Positions 48,960-57,795 are shown, numbered from the stretch's first letter. The stretch is 64,000 bases of DNA from Shimia_B sp038528385 (GCA_038528385.1 JBCBET010000006.1:124001-188000), one strand, 5' to 3'. Numbers and translations: made by a program. Notes: a model not told the origin generated them from the sequence alone.

Positions 48960-50837
48960 ATGAGATTATCGACCATCGTGCCGCTGGTGGCAGCCTTCGG
49001 GAGTGCGGGGCTGGGCGCCTATCTCGCGGCCTCGGCCTCGGTCGCTGCTTTGGAGCGCGCCAGCGCGCGGGGCGTGGCATTCCAACTCCAGCTCGAGGGC
49101 CACGACTGGGCCGATGTGCAATCCGACGGGCTGCAGGTGATCCTGTCCGGCGAGGCCCCCACGGAGGCGCACCGATTCAAGGCGATGTCGGTGGCCGGTG
49201 GGGTGGTGGATACCGCGCGCATCATCGACGACATGAGCGTGACCGACACCCAGGCGATCGTCGCGCCCCGCTTTTCGGTGGAGATCCTGCGCAATGATGC
49301 GGGCATCTCGCTCATCGGCCTCGTTCCCGTGGACACCGACCGTGACCGCATGCTCACCCGGGTCGCGCGGATGGCCGAGGGGAGGCCCGTCACCGATCTT
49401 CTGGAAAGTGCCGATTACGCATCCCCCGCGCACTGGGCCGAGGCGCTCGATTACGGGCTCGATGCGCTGGCCGAGCTGCCACGCTCGAAAATATCCGTGC
49501 GCGCGGATCGGGTGGAGATCACGGCCGCCGTGGACAGCGAGACCGACCGCGCGCGGCTCGAGGCAGAGCTGTCGCGCGCGGCACCGGAGACCGTGGCGGC
49601 GGCGGTGCGCCTCTCCGCGCCGCGCCCGGTCATCACGCCCTTCACGCTGCGTTTCCTCATCGACAGGGACGGGGCGCGCTTCGACAGCTGCTCCGCGGAT
49701 AGCGATGACGCCCTCGACGCGATCCTAACGGCAGCCGTGGCGGCGGGCTTCCAGGAGAAATCGGATTGCCGGATCGGCCTCGGCACCCCCACCACGCGCT
49801 GGTCCGAGGCGGCGGAGGCCGGGATCGAGGCGGTGGCGACGCTCGGCCAGGGGTCGGTCACCTTCGCTGACACGCAGGTTTCGCTCGTTGCGGCCATGGA
49901 CGCCGACCCCGCTCTGTTCGATCAGGTGGCGGCCGAACTTGAAGCCGCGCTCCCGGACCTCTTCAGCCTGACGGCGGTTCTGCCGGAGCCGGTCGTGGTG
50001 ACCGAGGCGGGCCCGCCCGTCTTTGCGGCCACGAGGAGCCCGGAGGGCCAGGTGCAGATGCGCGGGCATGTGGGCGATGCGCTGGCGGAGACGGCGGTCG
50101 ACACCTACGGGAAGTCCCGCTTCGGCGCGGGGCAGTCCTACCTCGCCGCCGAACCCCATGCCGCCCTGCCGCCGGGCTGGTCGCTCCGGGTGCTGGCGGG
50201 GCTCTCGGCGCTCTCGGAGCTCGATCGCGGCTCCCTCGAGGTCACGGCTCAAAGCGTGGATGTGCGCGGCGACACGGGCGACGCGGGCGCGCGCGCGCGG
50301 ATCGCCCAGACCCTGTCCGAGGAGCTCGGCGAGGGGGGGAATTTCTCCATCGCCGTGGTCTACCGCGAAGAGCTCGACCCGCTGGCGGGCATCCCCACGC
50401 CGGAGGAGTGCCTGGCCCAGGTGATCGAGATCACCACGGCGCGCAAATTGACCTTCGAGCCGGGCTCCACCGACCTCGATGCCGAGAGCCTCGACACCAT
50501 CGAGGCGGTCGTGGCCATCCTCGATGGCTGCCCGGAATTCGAGATCGTCGTGGAAGGCCACACCGACAGCCAGGGCCGGGAAGAGATGAATCTCGCGCTC
50601 AGCCAGCAACGGGCCGAAGCGGTCGTCACCGCGATCCGGAACAGGCGGCTGGCCTGGCCCCGCATCTACCCGCAGGGCGTGGGCGAGGCCCGGCCCATCG
50701 CGCCGAACGACACCGAGGAAGGCCGCGAGGCCAACCGGAGGATTGAATTCCGGCTGGTGACGCTGGAAGAAGCAGGGGAGGCGCCGGCGGAGGCCGCCGG
50801 CGCGACCGAGGACGGAGGCGAGGCGGAGAGTGAATAG
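48960..50837 (+). CDS. OmpA-family protein with BON-like repeats
   Basis: A 625-residue exported protein with an N-terminal hydrophobic anchor/signal (MRLSTIVPLVAAFGSAGLGA). Several BON-like domains fill about residues 60-430 (LQVILSGEAPTEAHRFKAM; DRVEITAAVDSETDRARLEA; SLEVTAQSVDVRGDTGDAGA). A C-terminal OmpA peptidoglycan-binding domain has VVEGHTDSQGREEMNLALSQ and ends with an acidic Glu/Ala tail. It probably links the envelope to peptidoglycan. It overlaps a coiled-coil gene by 8 nt. Confidence 0.82.
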   Translation: MRLSTIVPLVAAFGSAGLGAYLAASASVAALERASARGVAFQLQLEGHDWADVQSDGLQVILSGEAPTEAHRFKAMSVAGGVVDTARIIDDMSVTDTQAIVAPRFSVEILRNDAGISLIGLVPVDTDRDRMLTRVARMAEGRPVTDLLESADYASPAHWAEALDYGLDALAELPRSKISVRADRVEITAAVDSETDRARLEAELSRAAPETVAAAVRLSAPRPVITPFTLRFLIDRDGARFDSCSADSDDALDAILTAAVAAGFQEKSDCRIGLGTPTTRWSEAAEAGIEAVATLGQGSVTFADTQVSLVAAMDADPALFDQVAAELEAALPDLFSLTAVLPEPVVVTEAGPPVFAATRSPEGQVQMRGHVGDALAETAVDTYGKSRFGAGQSYLAAEPHAALPPGWSLRVLAGLSALSELDRGSLEVTAQSVDVRGDTGDAGARARIAQTLSEELGEGGNFSIAVVYREELDPLAGIPTPEECLAQVIEITTARKLTFEPGSTDLDAESLDTIEAVVAILDGCPEFEIVVEGHTDSQGREEMNLALSQQRAEAVVTAIRNRRLAWPRIYPQGVGEARPIAPNDTEEGREANRRIEFRLVTLEEAGEAPAEAAGATEDGGEAESE

Positions 50838-51153
50838 AGGCGAGCTCATCTTCGCGACGGCGGTGATCCTTTTTGTGGCGTTCGCGCTGGGCTGGTTTGC
50901 GAGCTGGCTCATCAACCGCTTCACGCGCGTAAGCCGGTCGGATGTGGGTGAGCTCGACCGGATGGCGCAGCAGCTCCACGAGGCGGAAGAGGCGCGCGAC
51001 CAGGCGATCACCTACCTTCAGCAGCGCGAGGCGGAGATCACCAACCAGCTGACGCAGACCGAAGCGGAGCTGCGCGCGGCCATGGACGGCCTGCGCGATG
51101 CCCGGCAGGAGGCCGAAGAGCTCCGGGCCTATATCGAGCGTCAGAACGCCTGA
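50830..51153 (+). CDS. small membrane protein with coiled coil
   Basis: A 107-residue protein with a membrane segment at about 6-28 (LIFATAVILFVAFALGWFAS) and a long C-terminal helix rich in Gln, Glu and Ala (MAQQLHEAEEARDQAITYLQ onwards), predicted coiled coil. It starts inside the end of the OmpA-like gene (8-nt overlap), so the two are probably expressed together and may interact at the envelope. No known family is recognised. Confidence 0.78.
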   Translation: MNRGELIFATAVILFVAFALGWFASWLINRFTRVSRSDVGELDRMAQQLHEAEEARDQAITYLQQREAEITNQLTQTEAELRAAMDGLRDARQEAEELRAYIERQNA

Positions 51154-51294
51154 CGCGCCCCTTGCCGGCGGTGGGCCCGCCGTTCGCGGCCTCTATCGAA
51201 CCCATGGCGTTCGGCCGCTCGCCCCGTCTTTGCTGACGCTCGAACCTTCGGTGGCGCCGCTGCCCGGCGGGGCGCTCTGCCTTCGGACCGCTCC

Positions 51295-51310
51295 TTTTTT
51301 TTGGGGGGGG
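51295..51310. repeat. T8-G8 homopolymer tract
   Basis: Eight T followed directly by eight G, both unusually long for this window. It lies in a non-coding gap. Such tracts are prone to slippage, but no coding frame depends on this one. Confidence 0.9.
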
Positions 51311-51312
51311 AT

Positions 51313-51355
51313 GCCTCCGGCGGCCCTCCGGGGGAAGTACGGGGCACAAAGAAGG
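51313..51355. repeat. possible dispersed intergenic element
   Basis: The stretch begins GCCTCCGGCGGCCCTCCGG and continues GGGAAGTACGGGGCACAAAG. Its first half resembles a GCCTCCGGCGG-GGTATTT element that I recall from intergenic regions of Rhodobacteraceae. Only one copy is in this window, so repeat status is inference. Confidence 0.3.
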
Positions 51356-51416
51356 GGGGCATCCGCGCGACGACTGGCGGAGCGCGGCGTGGGGGTTTTT
51401 CGTGCAGTGGAGCAGG

Positions 51417-51863
51417 TCAGCGCTGCCAGGCGGCGAGTGCGGTTTCGTCGTCTTCGCTGGCGGCGACCCAGGTGGCGTCATCTTTCCCGTGCTCCTTTTT
51501 CCAAAACGGGGCGCGGGATTTGAGGTAATCCATCAGGAAATCAGCGGCCTCGAAGGCGGGCTTGCGGTGGCGGGCGGCGGTGGCGACCATCATGATGGGC
51601 TCGTGCGGCGCGAGGCGGCCGTGGCGGTGGAGAATGAAGACATCCTCGAGAGACCAGCGGGCGAGGGCCTCCTCCCCGATACGGGCGAGGGCCTTTTCGG
51701 TCATGGCGGGGTAGTGCTCGATCTCCAGCGCGTCGAGCGCGCCGTCGAGATCGCGGGTGAGGCCGGTGAAGCTCACCACGGCGCCCGCGCCCCGCTGGCG
51801 CGCCGTGAACGCGGCGAGACAGGCGCCGGGCTCGAAGGGCTCGAGCTGGAGGCGAATCTCCAT
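51417..51863 (-). CDS. moaE: molybdopterin synthase catalytic subunit
   Basis: The large subunit of molybdopterin synthase, which adds dithiolene sulfur to cyclic pyranopterin monophosphate, taking sulfur from MoaD. The 148-residue protein has AVVSFTGLTRDLDG, LEIEHYPAMTEKAL, ILHRHGRLAPHEPI and a C-terminal KSRAPFWKKEHG with the active Lys residues. It follows moaD by 3 nt. Confidence 0.94.
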   Translation of the reverse strand: MEIRLQLEPFEPGACLAAFTARQRGAGAVVSFTGLTRDLDGALDALEIEHYPAMTEKALARIGEEALARWSLEDVFILHRHGRLAPHEPIMMVATAARHRKPAFEAADFLMDYLKSRAPFWKKEHGKDDATWVAASEDDETALAAWQR

Positions 51864-51866
51864 CCC

Positions 51867-52118
51867 TCAGCCTCCGGTCATGGGCGGAAAGAAGGCCACC
51901 TCCTGCACGCCGTCTAGGGGCGCGTCGAAGCCGGTGAGCTCCTGATCGAGGGCCACGCGCAGGGCGGTGATGTCGGCGAAGGCCGCATCATAGGCGCCAC
52001 CGCGCGCGCGCAGTTCCGCGATGAGATCGGCGGGCGTGGCGGCCGTGGTCTCCAGCATCTCGGAACCGGTACCGATACGCTCCCGGACCCAGGCGAAATA
52101 GAGCACGCGCAGGGTCAT
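51867..52118 (-). CDS. moaD: molybdopterin synthase sulfur carrier subunit
   Basis: The 83-residue ubiquitin-like sulfur carrier, ending in the required Gly-Gly (PPMTGG), which is thiocarboxylated and feeds sulfur to MoaE. The N-terminus is MTLRVLYFAWVRERIGTG. The ATG overlaps the pgsA stop by 4 nt. A longer upstream frame is a shadow of pgsA. Confidence 0.94.
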   Translation of the reverse strand: MTLRVLYFAWVRERIGTGSEMLETTAATPADLIAELRARGGAYDAAFADITALRVALDQELTGFDAPLDGVQEVAFFPPMTGG

Positions 52119-52780
52119 TTCGCACCCGTCAGGTGGGGCGTGGCCTTGCGGAAGTAATCGTAGCCCGTGACCATCGTCAGCACCGCCGCCCCCCAGAGGA
52201 GCGCCACGCCCCCCACTTCGAGGGCACCGAGCGCCCGGGCGCGCCAGCGCAGGCCGAGCACGTCCTCCTCCGCCCCCGTGAGGATCGCCTCGTAAAGCGC
52301 GGCATCGAGCCCCACGGCGCGTTCGATCAGGCCGTGTTCCACGATGCCCCGGGCGAGGAGGACGGTGATCGCCACCATCTGGACGGTGGTCTTCCACTTG
52401 GCGAGCCGCGTGACCTTGAGCGTGCCCGCGGTGTCGCCGAGAAACTCCCGCAGGCCGCTCACGAAGATCTCCCGGAAGATGATCAGCGTGGCGGGCAGCA
52501 GGATGAGCGTCACCGGCTGCCAGATCGCGGCGAGCGCCAAGAGCGCGCTCAGCACGATGGCCTTGTCGGCGATGGGATCGAGCATGGCGCCGAGCTTCGT
52601 CTCCTGGCGCCAGGCGCGTGCCAGGTATCCATCCACCCAATCGGTGAGCGAGGCCCCGAGAAAGAGCACGACGGCGATCCAGTCGGCCATGGGCCGGGGC
52701 ACCACGAGAAACGCAACGACAATCCCCGGGGCGCAGAGGAGGCGCAAGATCGTCAGGATGTTCGGCAGCGTCAGGGACAT
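52115..52780 (-). CDS. pgsA: CDP-diacylglycerol-glycerol-3-phosphate 3-phosphatidyltransferase
   Basis: Makes phosphatidylglycerol-phosphate at the inner membrane. The 221-residue protein has the CDP-alcohol phosphatidyltransferase signature (TDWVDGYLARAWRQETKLGA to MLDPIADK) and four or more hydrophobic segments. The N-terminus MSLTLPNILTILRLLCAPG is family-typical. The uvrC-pgsA-moaD-moaE order is usual in Rhodobacteraceae. It overlaps moaD by 4 nt; the upstream uvrC ends 139 bp away. Confidence 0.93.
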   Translation of the reverse strand: MSLTLPNILTILRLLCAPGIVVAFLVVPRPMADWIAVVLFLGASLTDWVDGYLARAWRQETKLGAMLDPIADKAIVLSALLALAAIWQPVTLILLPATLIIFREIFVSGLREFLGDTAGTLKVTRLAKWKTTVQMVAITVLLARGIVEHGLIERAVGLDAALYEAILTGAEEDVLGLRWRARALGALEVGGVALLWGAAVLTMVTGYDYFRKATPHLTGAK

Positions 52781-52919
52781 GCGCCTCTCTACCAGAGCGC
52801 TGGGATGGGGCAAGGGCGTGGGCGTGAGCGCGACGGGGGGCCGAGCCCGTTCCGGTGATGAGCTGGGACCCCCGGCACAGATGCGGCAGCGACGCGCGTC
52901 CGGGCTGGCCGCTGCCGGC

Positions 52920-54794
52920 TCAGCGCTCGTGAAAGTAGCCATAGATCTTTTCCGCGAGGCCTTCGCTGACGCCGTCCACGGCGCGCAGATCGGCGAGGTT
53001 GGCGCGGCTCACGGCCTTGGCGCTCCCGAAATGCGCGAGCAGCGCGCGTTTGCGGGTGGCGCCCACGCCGGGGATATCGTCGAGCGGGGTCTTCGACATG
53101 GCCTTGGCGCGTTTGGCGCGGTGGGTGCCGATGGCGAAGCGGTGTGCCTCGTCCCGCATCCGCTGGATGAAGTAGAGGACGGGATCGTTGTGGCGGAGCG
53201 CCTTTACGCCCTTCCCCATGCGGTGAAACTCCTCCTTGCCGAGATCGCGATCCACGCCCTTGGCGACACCCACCATGGTGATGTCGTCGACGCCGAGCTC
53301 TTTCATGATCCCGTGCACGGCGCTGACCTGGCCCTGCCCGCCATCGATGAGGAGGAGGTCCGGCCAGACCTCCGTCTCGCGATCCGGGTCCTCCTTGAGG
53401 AGGCGCTTGAAGCGGCGCGAAAGCACCTCTTTCATCATGCCGAAATCGTCGCCCGGCGTGAGCTCTTCGCCCTTGATGTTGAACTTGCGGTACTGCGACT
53501 TGAGGAAGCCGTCAGGGCCCGCCACGATCATGCCGCCCACGGCATTGGTGCCCTGGATGTGGGAGTTGTCGTAGACCTCGATCCGCTTCGGGGGCTCGTC
53601 CATGTCGAAGGCCTCCGCGATGCCCTTGAGGAGCTTCATCTGCGTGGCGCTTTCGGACATCTTCCGCGCGAGGCTCTCGCGGGCATTGCGGGAGGCGTTC
53701 GCGATGAGCTCCGCCTTCTCCCCACGCTGGGGGATGAGCAGCTCCACCTTGCGCTCGGCCTTCTCGCCCAGCGCCTCGGTGACGAGATCGCGGTCTTCCA
53801 CGTCGTGGGAGAGGATCACCTGCCGGGGCGGCTCCCGGTCGCCGTAGAACTGGCCGAGGAAGGCCTGCATGATTTCCGCCTCGCTGTTAGAGCCGGTCAC
53901 GCGGGGGTAGTAATCGCGGTTGCCCCAATTCTGGTTGGCGCGAATGAAGAAGACTTGCACGCAGGCCTGCCCGCCTTCGAGATGGAGCGCGATGACATCG
54001 GCTTCCCTCACGCCCTGCGGGTTGATCCCCTGGGCCGATTGGACCTGCGTGAGCGCGCGGATCCGGTCCCGCAGGGCCGCGGCGCGCTCGAACTCCATCT
54101 TGGCACTCGCCTCCTCCATCTGGGCGGCGAGGGTCTGCTGGACCTTCGTCGTCTTGCCCTGGAGAAAGTCATCGGCCTCGCGCACGAGCACCGCGTAGTC
54201 CTCCGGGGTCACCTTCCCGCCGCAAGGCCCCGCACACCGCTTCATGTGGTAGTTCAGGCACGGGCGATCTCCGGCCTCCACTTCGCGATCCGAACAGGTC
54301 CTCAGGAGAAAGACCTTCTGGAGCGTGTTGAGCGTCCGGTTGACGGCACCCGCGCTGGCGAAGGGGCCGTAGTAGCGCCCTTTGCGGGTCTTGGCGCCGC
54401 GGTGCTTCTCGAGCTTCGGGAAATCGTGCTCCGAGCTGATGAAGATGTAAGGGAAGGATTTGTCGTCCCTGAGCAGCACGTTGTATTTCGGTTTGAGCTG
54501 CTTGATGAGGTTCTGCTCGAGCAGCAGCGCTTCCGTCTCCGTGCGGGTCGTCAGAAACATCATCGAGGCGGTCTCGGCGATCACCCGGTAGATGTGCGGC
54601 GCGTGGGCGTTGCCGCGCGCGTAGTTCGACACGCGGTTCTTGAGGTTCTTCGCCTTGCCGACATAGAGGACGCGCGATTGTGCATCGAGCATCCGGTAGA
54701 CACCCGGGGAGCCGTCCAGGGTGCGCAAATACTGCGCGATGACAGCTTTTCCTGTCTGCGGTGTGTCAGCGCTTTCAGACATGTTCTCATCCAT
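52920..54794 (-). CDS. uvrC: excinuclease ABC subunit C
   Basis: Nucleotide-excision-repair nuclease that cuts on both sides of a lesion with UvrA/B. The 624-residue protein has an N-terminal GIY-YIG nuclease (SPGVYRMLDAQSRVLYVGKA), the zinc/Cys region CLNYHMKRCAGPCGG, a UVR domain near residue 220, the RNase H-like C-nuclease with EVYDNSHIQGT and LLIDGGQGQ, and a helix-hairpin-helix at the C-terminus. A second ATG four codons in is possible. The AT-rich 280 bp upstream hold its promoter. Confidence 0.96.
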   Translation of the reverse strand: MDENMSESADTPQTGKAVIAQYLRTLDGSPGVYRMLDAQSRVLYVGKAKNLKNRVSNYARGNAHAPHIYRVIAETASMMFLTTRTETEALLLEQNLIKQLKPKYNVLLRDDKSFPYIFISSEHDFPKLEKHRGAKTRKGRYYGPFASAGAVNRTLNTLQKVFLLRTCSDREVEAGDRPCLNYHMKRCAGPCGGKVTPEDYAVLVREADDFLQGKTTKVQQTLAAQMEEASAKMEFERAAALRDRIRALTQVQSAQGINPQGVREADVIALHLEGGQACVQVFFIRANQNWGNRDYYPRVTGSNSEAEIMQAFLGQFYGDREPPRQVILSHDVEDRDLVTEALGEKAERKVELLIPQRGEKAELIANASRNARESLARKMSESATQMKLLKGIAEAFDMDEPPKRIEVYDNSHIQGTNAVGGMIVAGPDGFLKSQYRKFNIKGEELTPGDDFGMMKEVLSRRFKRLLKEDPDRETEVWPDLLLIDGGQGQVSAVHGIMKELGVDDITMVGVAKGVDRDLGKEEFHRMGKGVKALRHNDPVLYFIQRMRDEAHRFAIGTHRAKRAKAMSKTPLDDIPGVGATRKRALLAHFGSAKAVSRANLADLRAVDGVSEGLAEKIYGYFHER

Positions 54795-55075
54795 GGCGAC
54801 GATTCTGCCCGTGGCTGCTACACAGGCCCGAGGGCTGCAACGGTTTTCCTATCCACGGAAGCTGGGGATAACTTGGCGGATAAGGTTTTTGGAGCCCGGA
54901 TTTTCCCTTGTTTTCTTAGCTGTTGCCAGGTCTGCACGATTTTTAGTCAATTTTACAAGCCGCTGAAATCACGCATGATTTTTCTTCTCGCCCTACAATC
55001 CACTGATTTTTCTGGGCTTTTTGTAACGCTGCCGTGAAGAGAATCGGCCCGGTGCACAAGTGACGATCCCGCCTC
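54795..55075. other. AT-rich intergenic region upstream of uvrC
   Basis: About 280 bp between uvrC and the SDR gene, visibly richer in A and T than its surroundings. Three sequences resemble DnaA boxes: 54849-54857 (7 of 9), 54863-54871 on the opposite strand (8 of 9) and 54875-54883 (7 of 9), the last two 12 bp apart. Three GATTTTT copies begin at 54938, 54977 and 55005. No gene is supported. It must contain the uvrC promoter. Confidence 0.5.
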
Positions 55076-55846
55076 CTATTCAACCCCCAAAACGTCCGGC
55101 GTCTGCCAGGAAAGATGCTGTCCGCCGTCCACGCACAGGAGCTGACCGGTGATCGCCGGGGCATCGAGAAAGTATCCCAGCGCCGCCGTGATGTCAGCCG
55201 GATGCGCGCCCCGGCCCAGCACGGTGGCCGCGCGTTGCCGGGCGAAATGCTCCGCGCTTTGGCGGCCGCCCTGGAGCGTGGGTCCCGGGCCGATCGCATT
55301 GACCCGAATGGCGGGCGCGAGCGCCTGCGCGGCCGTTTGCGTGAAGGCCCACAGCCCCATCTTGGCAATGGTGTAGGTCATGAACTCCGGCGTGAGCTTG
55401 CGCACGCGCTGGTCGATCATGTTCACGACGAGGGCGGAGGCCCTGGGCTCCCCGTCGTTCTCGGCCGCGAGGCCCTGCGCGGCCATGGCCTGCGTCAGGA
55501 TGAAGGGCGCGCGCAGGTTCGATCCCATATGACGGTCCCAGCTTTCCCGCGTGGCGCTTTGGAGCGTGTCGTACTCGAAAATCGAGGCATTGTTGACGAG
55601 GCATGAGATCTCTCCGCCCAGCGCGTCGCGTGCGGCGGGAAGGAGCGCTTCGGTCTGATCGTCGTCGAGGAGATCCGCCTTGAGCGCGCGGCCCCGCCGC
55701 CCCGCGGCCTCGATGGCGGCCACGGTCGCCTGCGCGCCCGACGCGGAGGACGCATAGTGCACCGCCACGTCATGGCCGCGCTCCGCAAGATAGACGGCCA
55801 TGGCCTGACCGAGCCGCCCCCCGGCCCCTGTCACCAGGGCGCGCAT
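55076..55846 (-). CDS. short-chain dehydrogenase/reductase, pteridine-reductase-like
   Basis: A 256-residue SDR. The cofactor motif is TGAGGRLGQAM at residues 6-16, with CLVNNASIFEYD (NNAS), and the catalytic YxxxK in YTIAKMGLW with a Met-Asp variant region NMIDQRVRK upstream, as in FolM/PTR1-type dihydropteridine reductases. The exact substrate is unproven. It starts in a TGATG overlap with the cation-exchanger stop, so both share a transcript. Confidence 0.8.
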   Translation of the reverse strand: MRALVTGAGGRLGQAMAVYLAERGHDVAVHYASSASGAQATVAAIEAAGRRGRALKADLLDDDQTEALLPAARDALGGEISCLVNNASIFEYDTLQSATRESWDRHMGSNLRAPFILTQAMAAQGLAAENDGEPRASALVVNMIDQRVRKLTPEFMTYTIAKMGLWAFTQTAAQALAPAIRVNAIGPGPTLQGGRQSAEHFARQRAATVLGRGAHPADITAALGYFLDAPAITGQLLCVDGGQHLSWQTPDVLGVE

Positions 55847-56811
55847 CAGGCGAGCACCGCGACGATGTAGACGATGTAGGCTGTCATGAACAACATGCCC
55901 CAAATCCTGTGGAGACCCCATTTGAGGAAAACGAAAGGCGCCAGCGCCACCGAGGCCGCGAGCATCGTCCAGAAGTCGATGACGAGGAACTGCCGCGCCA
56001 CCTCGATCGGGGCGACGAGGGCGGTGACGCCGATGATGGCGAGGAGATTGAAGAGGTTCGAGCCGATCACGTTGCCCAGCGCCACGTCGGCCTGGCGACG
56101 GTAGGCGGCGACCATGGTGGTGGCGAGCTCCGGCAGCGACGTGCCGATGGCCACGAGCGTAAGCCCGATATGGGCATCCGACATGCCGAAGGCCCGCGCG
56201 ATGTTCGAGGCACCGTCCACGAGGAGATCCGCACCAAGCGGGAGGCCCACGATCCCCAGCGCGAGAAAGAGCGCGATGCGCCAGCCGGGCAGTTCGGGAT
56301 CGGCGCCCTCGGGGCCCTCCTGCTCCGCGGCTGGTCCGGCACTGGCGGCGCGGGCGCGCTGGGCATCGAGGAATTGGTCGAAGAGCACCAGCCCGAGCGC
56401 ACCGAGCAGGATGAGCCCGTGCCACCATGTGAGCGGCGCGGTGAAGGCGATCCCGATAAAGAGGAGCGTGCCCAAGATCATGTGCACGTAGCTCTTGCGC
56501 GTGTCGCACTCCACCGTCGACATCGTGAAGACCAGCGCCGGGAGACCGAGCACCAGCAGGATATTGGCCGTGTTCGATCCCACCACGTTCCCCATGGCGA
56601 GCCCCGGCTGCCCGTCGAGCAGCGCGTTGACGGAGATCAGAAGCTCCGGCGCCGAGGTCCCGAAGGCCACGATCGTGAGCGACACGATGAGCGCGGGGAT
56701 CCCGAGGCGGAGCGCGAGGTTCACCGCGCCCTTCACCAGCACGTCCCCCGCCAGAAGGAGGATCACGAGCCCGAGCGCCACATAGACCCAATCGAGCAAG
56801 AGGTGCGCCAC
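55846..56811 (-). CDS. calcium/sodium antiporter-like protein (CaCA family)
   Basis: A 321-residue inner-membrane exchanger with ten hydrophobic segments and two alpha repeats: VAFGTSAPELLISVNA in the first half and VAIGTSLPELATTMVA in the second. The ion is presumed to be Ca2+ or Na+ by family (YrbG-like). It starts at GTG just after the stop of the small zinc-ribbon gene, with AGGC at Shine-Dalgarno distance; earlier in-frame starts would overlap that gene. Confidence 0.88.
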   Translation of the reverse strand: MAHLLLDWVYVALGLVILLLAGDVLVKGAVNLALRLGIPALIVSLTIVAFGTSAPELLISVNALLDGQPGLAMGNVVGSNTANILLVLGLPALVFTMSTVECDTRKSYVHMILGTLLFIGIAFTAPLTWWHGLILLGALGLVLFDQFLDAQRARAASAGPAAEQEGPEGADPELPGWRIALFLALGIVGLPLGADLLVDGASNIARAFGMSDAHIGLTLVAIGTSLPELATTMVAAYRRQADVALGNVIGSNLFNLLAIIGVTALVAPIEVARQFLVIDFWTMLAASVALAPFVFLKWGLHRIWGMLFMTAYIVYIVAVLA

Positions 56812-56813
56812 GC

Positions 56814-57005
56814 CTAGCCTTTCCGTCCGGGGCAGTCGGTGCGCCCGCATAGAAGCGGGCCAGATCCGATGCGCGGTTTCGCGCAGGTCTTGCACTTCTT
56901 CGCCGTGAGGCGCTGCAGCCTCTCCTGCCCGGGGAAGCGCAAGCGCCCGAACATCGCCATGACCGCGATGACGATCAGGAAGAGGGTGACGATCTTCAGG
57001 ATCAT
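56814..57005 (-). CDS. small membrane protein with four-cysteine motif
   Basis: A 63-residue protein with an N-terminal membrane helix (MILKIVTLFLIVIAVMAMFG) and a short cytoplasmic or periplasmic tail with CKTCAKPRIG and CGRTDCPGRKG, a CxxC...CxxxxC zinc-ribbon-like arrangement. The role is unknown. It starts 1 nt after the S49 peptidase stop and ends 3 nt before the antiporter GTG, so it is part of the same operon. Confidence 0.72.
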   Translation of the reverse strand: MILKIVTLFLIVIAVMAMFGRLRFPGQERLQRLTAKKCKTCAKPRIGSGPLLCGRTDCPGRKG

Positions 57006-57006
57006 C

Positions 57007-57795
57007 TCAGAGGCCGAACTGGGCGTAGGCCGCCCGCTCCTCGACCCCGTGGCTGAGATCGCCGAGAACGCGCGCGCCCAGACGGCTCAAGAGCGGCTTC
57101 CGCTGCCCGTAGCGGCGGAACTTCACCTTCTTGCCGAAGCGCTCCCGCAAGACAGGCGTGATATGGCCCACGGCATCCGCGAGGCCCACGTCCACGCCCT
57201 TTCGGCCCACCCAGATCTCTCCGGTGAAGAGCCGGTCATCCTCGGCGAGCTTGGCACCGCGGCGGTGGCTCACGTGGTCGATAAAGGTCTGGTGGATGTC
57301 GTCGAGCAGCACTTTTAGCCGCGCCACATCCTCGTCCTTCGTGGGGCGGAACGGGTCGTTCATGCTCTTCGATTTACCCGCGGTGTAGACGCGCCGTTCC
57401 ACCCCGTAGCGCTCCAGCGCCTCGGGGAAGCCGAAGCCCGCGGAGATGACCCCGATGGAGCCGATGACGGAGCTTTCATCGACGAAGATCTCGTCGGCGG
57501 CCGCGGCGAGCCAGTAGCCGCCCGAGGCCGCCACATCCTCCACGAAGGCATAGACCGGGGTCTCCTTCTCCTCCGCCAGCCGCCGGATCCGCGCGCCGAT
57601 GAGCGCGCTCTGCACGGGGCTGCCGCCCGGGGAGTTGATCACCAGCGCCACCGCCGCCCGCTTGCCCGAGAAGGCCTTTTCGAGCACCGGCCCGATGCCG
57701 TTGTCATTGAGCCCGCGCCCGGCGGCGATCAGCCCGTCGAGCCGCACAACGGCGACTTCCGGGTCGTTCTTCATGAAGGGGATGTATCTTTTCAT
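57007..57795 (-). CDS. S49-family (SppA-like) serine peptidase
   Basis: A 262-residue peptidase related to signal-peptide peptidase A. VALVINSPGGSPVQSALIG and VEDVAASGGYWLAAAADEI hold the oxyanion loop and nucleophile Ser (ASGGY), and the Lys of AGKSKSMNDPFRP completes the Ser-Lys dyad by comparison with Bacillus SppA. No signal peptide or membrane segment is visible, so this is a soluble short form. It is first of a four-gene run with the small zinc-ribbon protein, antiporter and SDR. Confidence 0.87.
   Translation of the reverse strand: MKRYIPFMKNDPEVAVVRLDGLIAAGRGLNDNGIGPVLEKAFSGKRAAVALVINSPGGSPVQSALIGARIRRLAEEKETPVYAFVEDVAASGGYWLAAAADEIFVDESSVIGSIGVISAGFGFPEALERYGVERRVYTAGKSKSMNDPFRPTKDEDVARLKVLLDDIHQTFIDHVSHRRGAKLAEDDRLFTGEIWVGRKGVDVGLADAVGHITPVLRERFGKKVKFRRYGQRKPLLSRLGARVLGDLSHGVEERAAYAQFGL

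Larger units (their letters stand above)
51154..51416. other. intergenic region with homopolymer tracts
   Basis: Between the coiled-coil gene and moaE (convergent). No gene is supported; frames here are shadows. It contains a 6-bp stem-loop near 51166-51182 (CGGCGG / CCGCCG), the T8G8 tract and a GC-rich element, described separately. Confidence 0.5.

Noticed and set aside
51098..51523. 141-codon frame through the gap before moaE
   Set aside because: No family resemblance, overlaps two real genes and runs through the T8G8 tract.
54795..55075. Firm call of a replication origin
   Set aside because: DnaA-box matches are imperfect and none of the usual origin neighbours is present; kept only as a finding.
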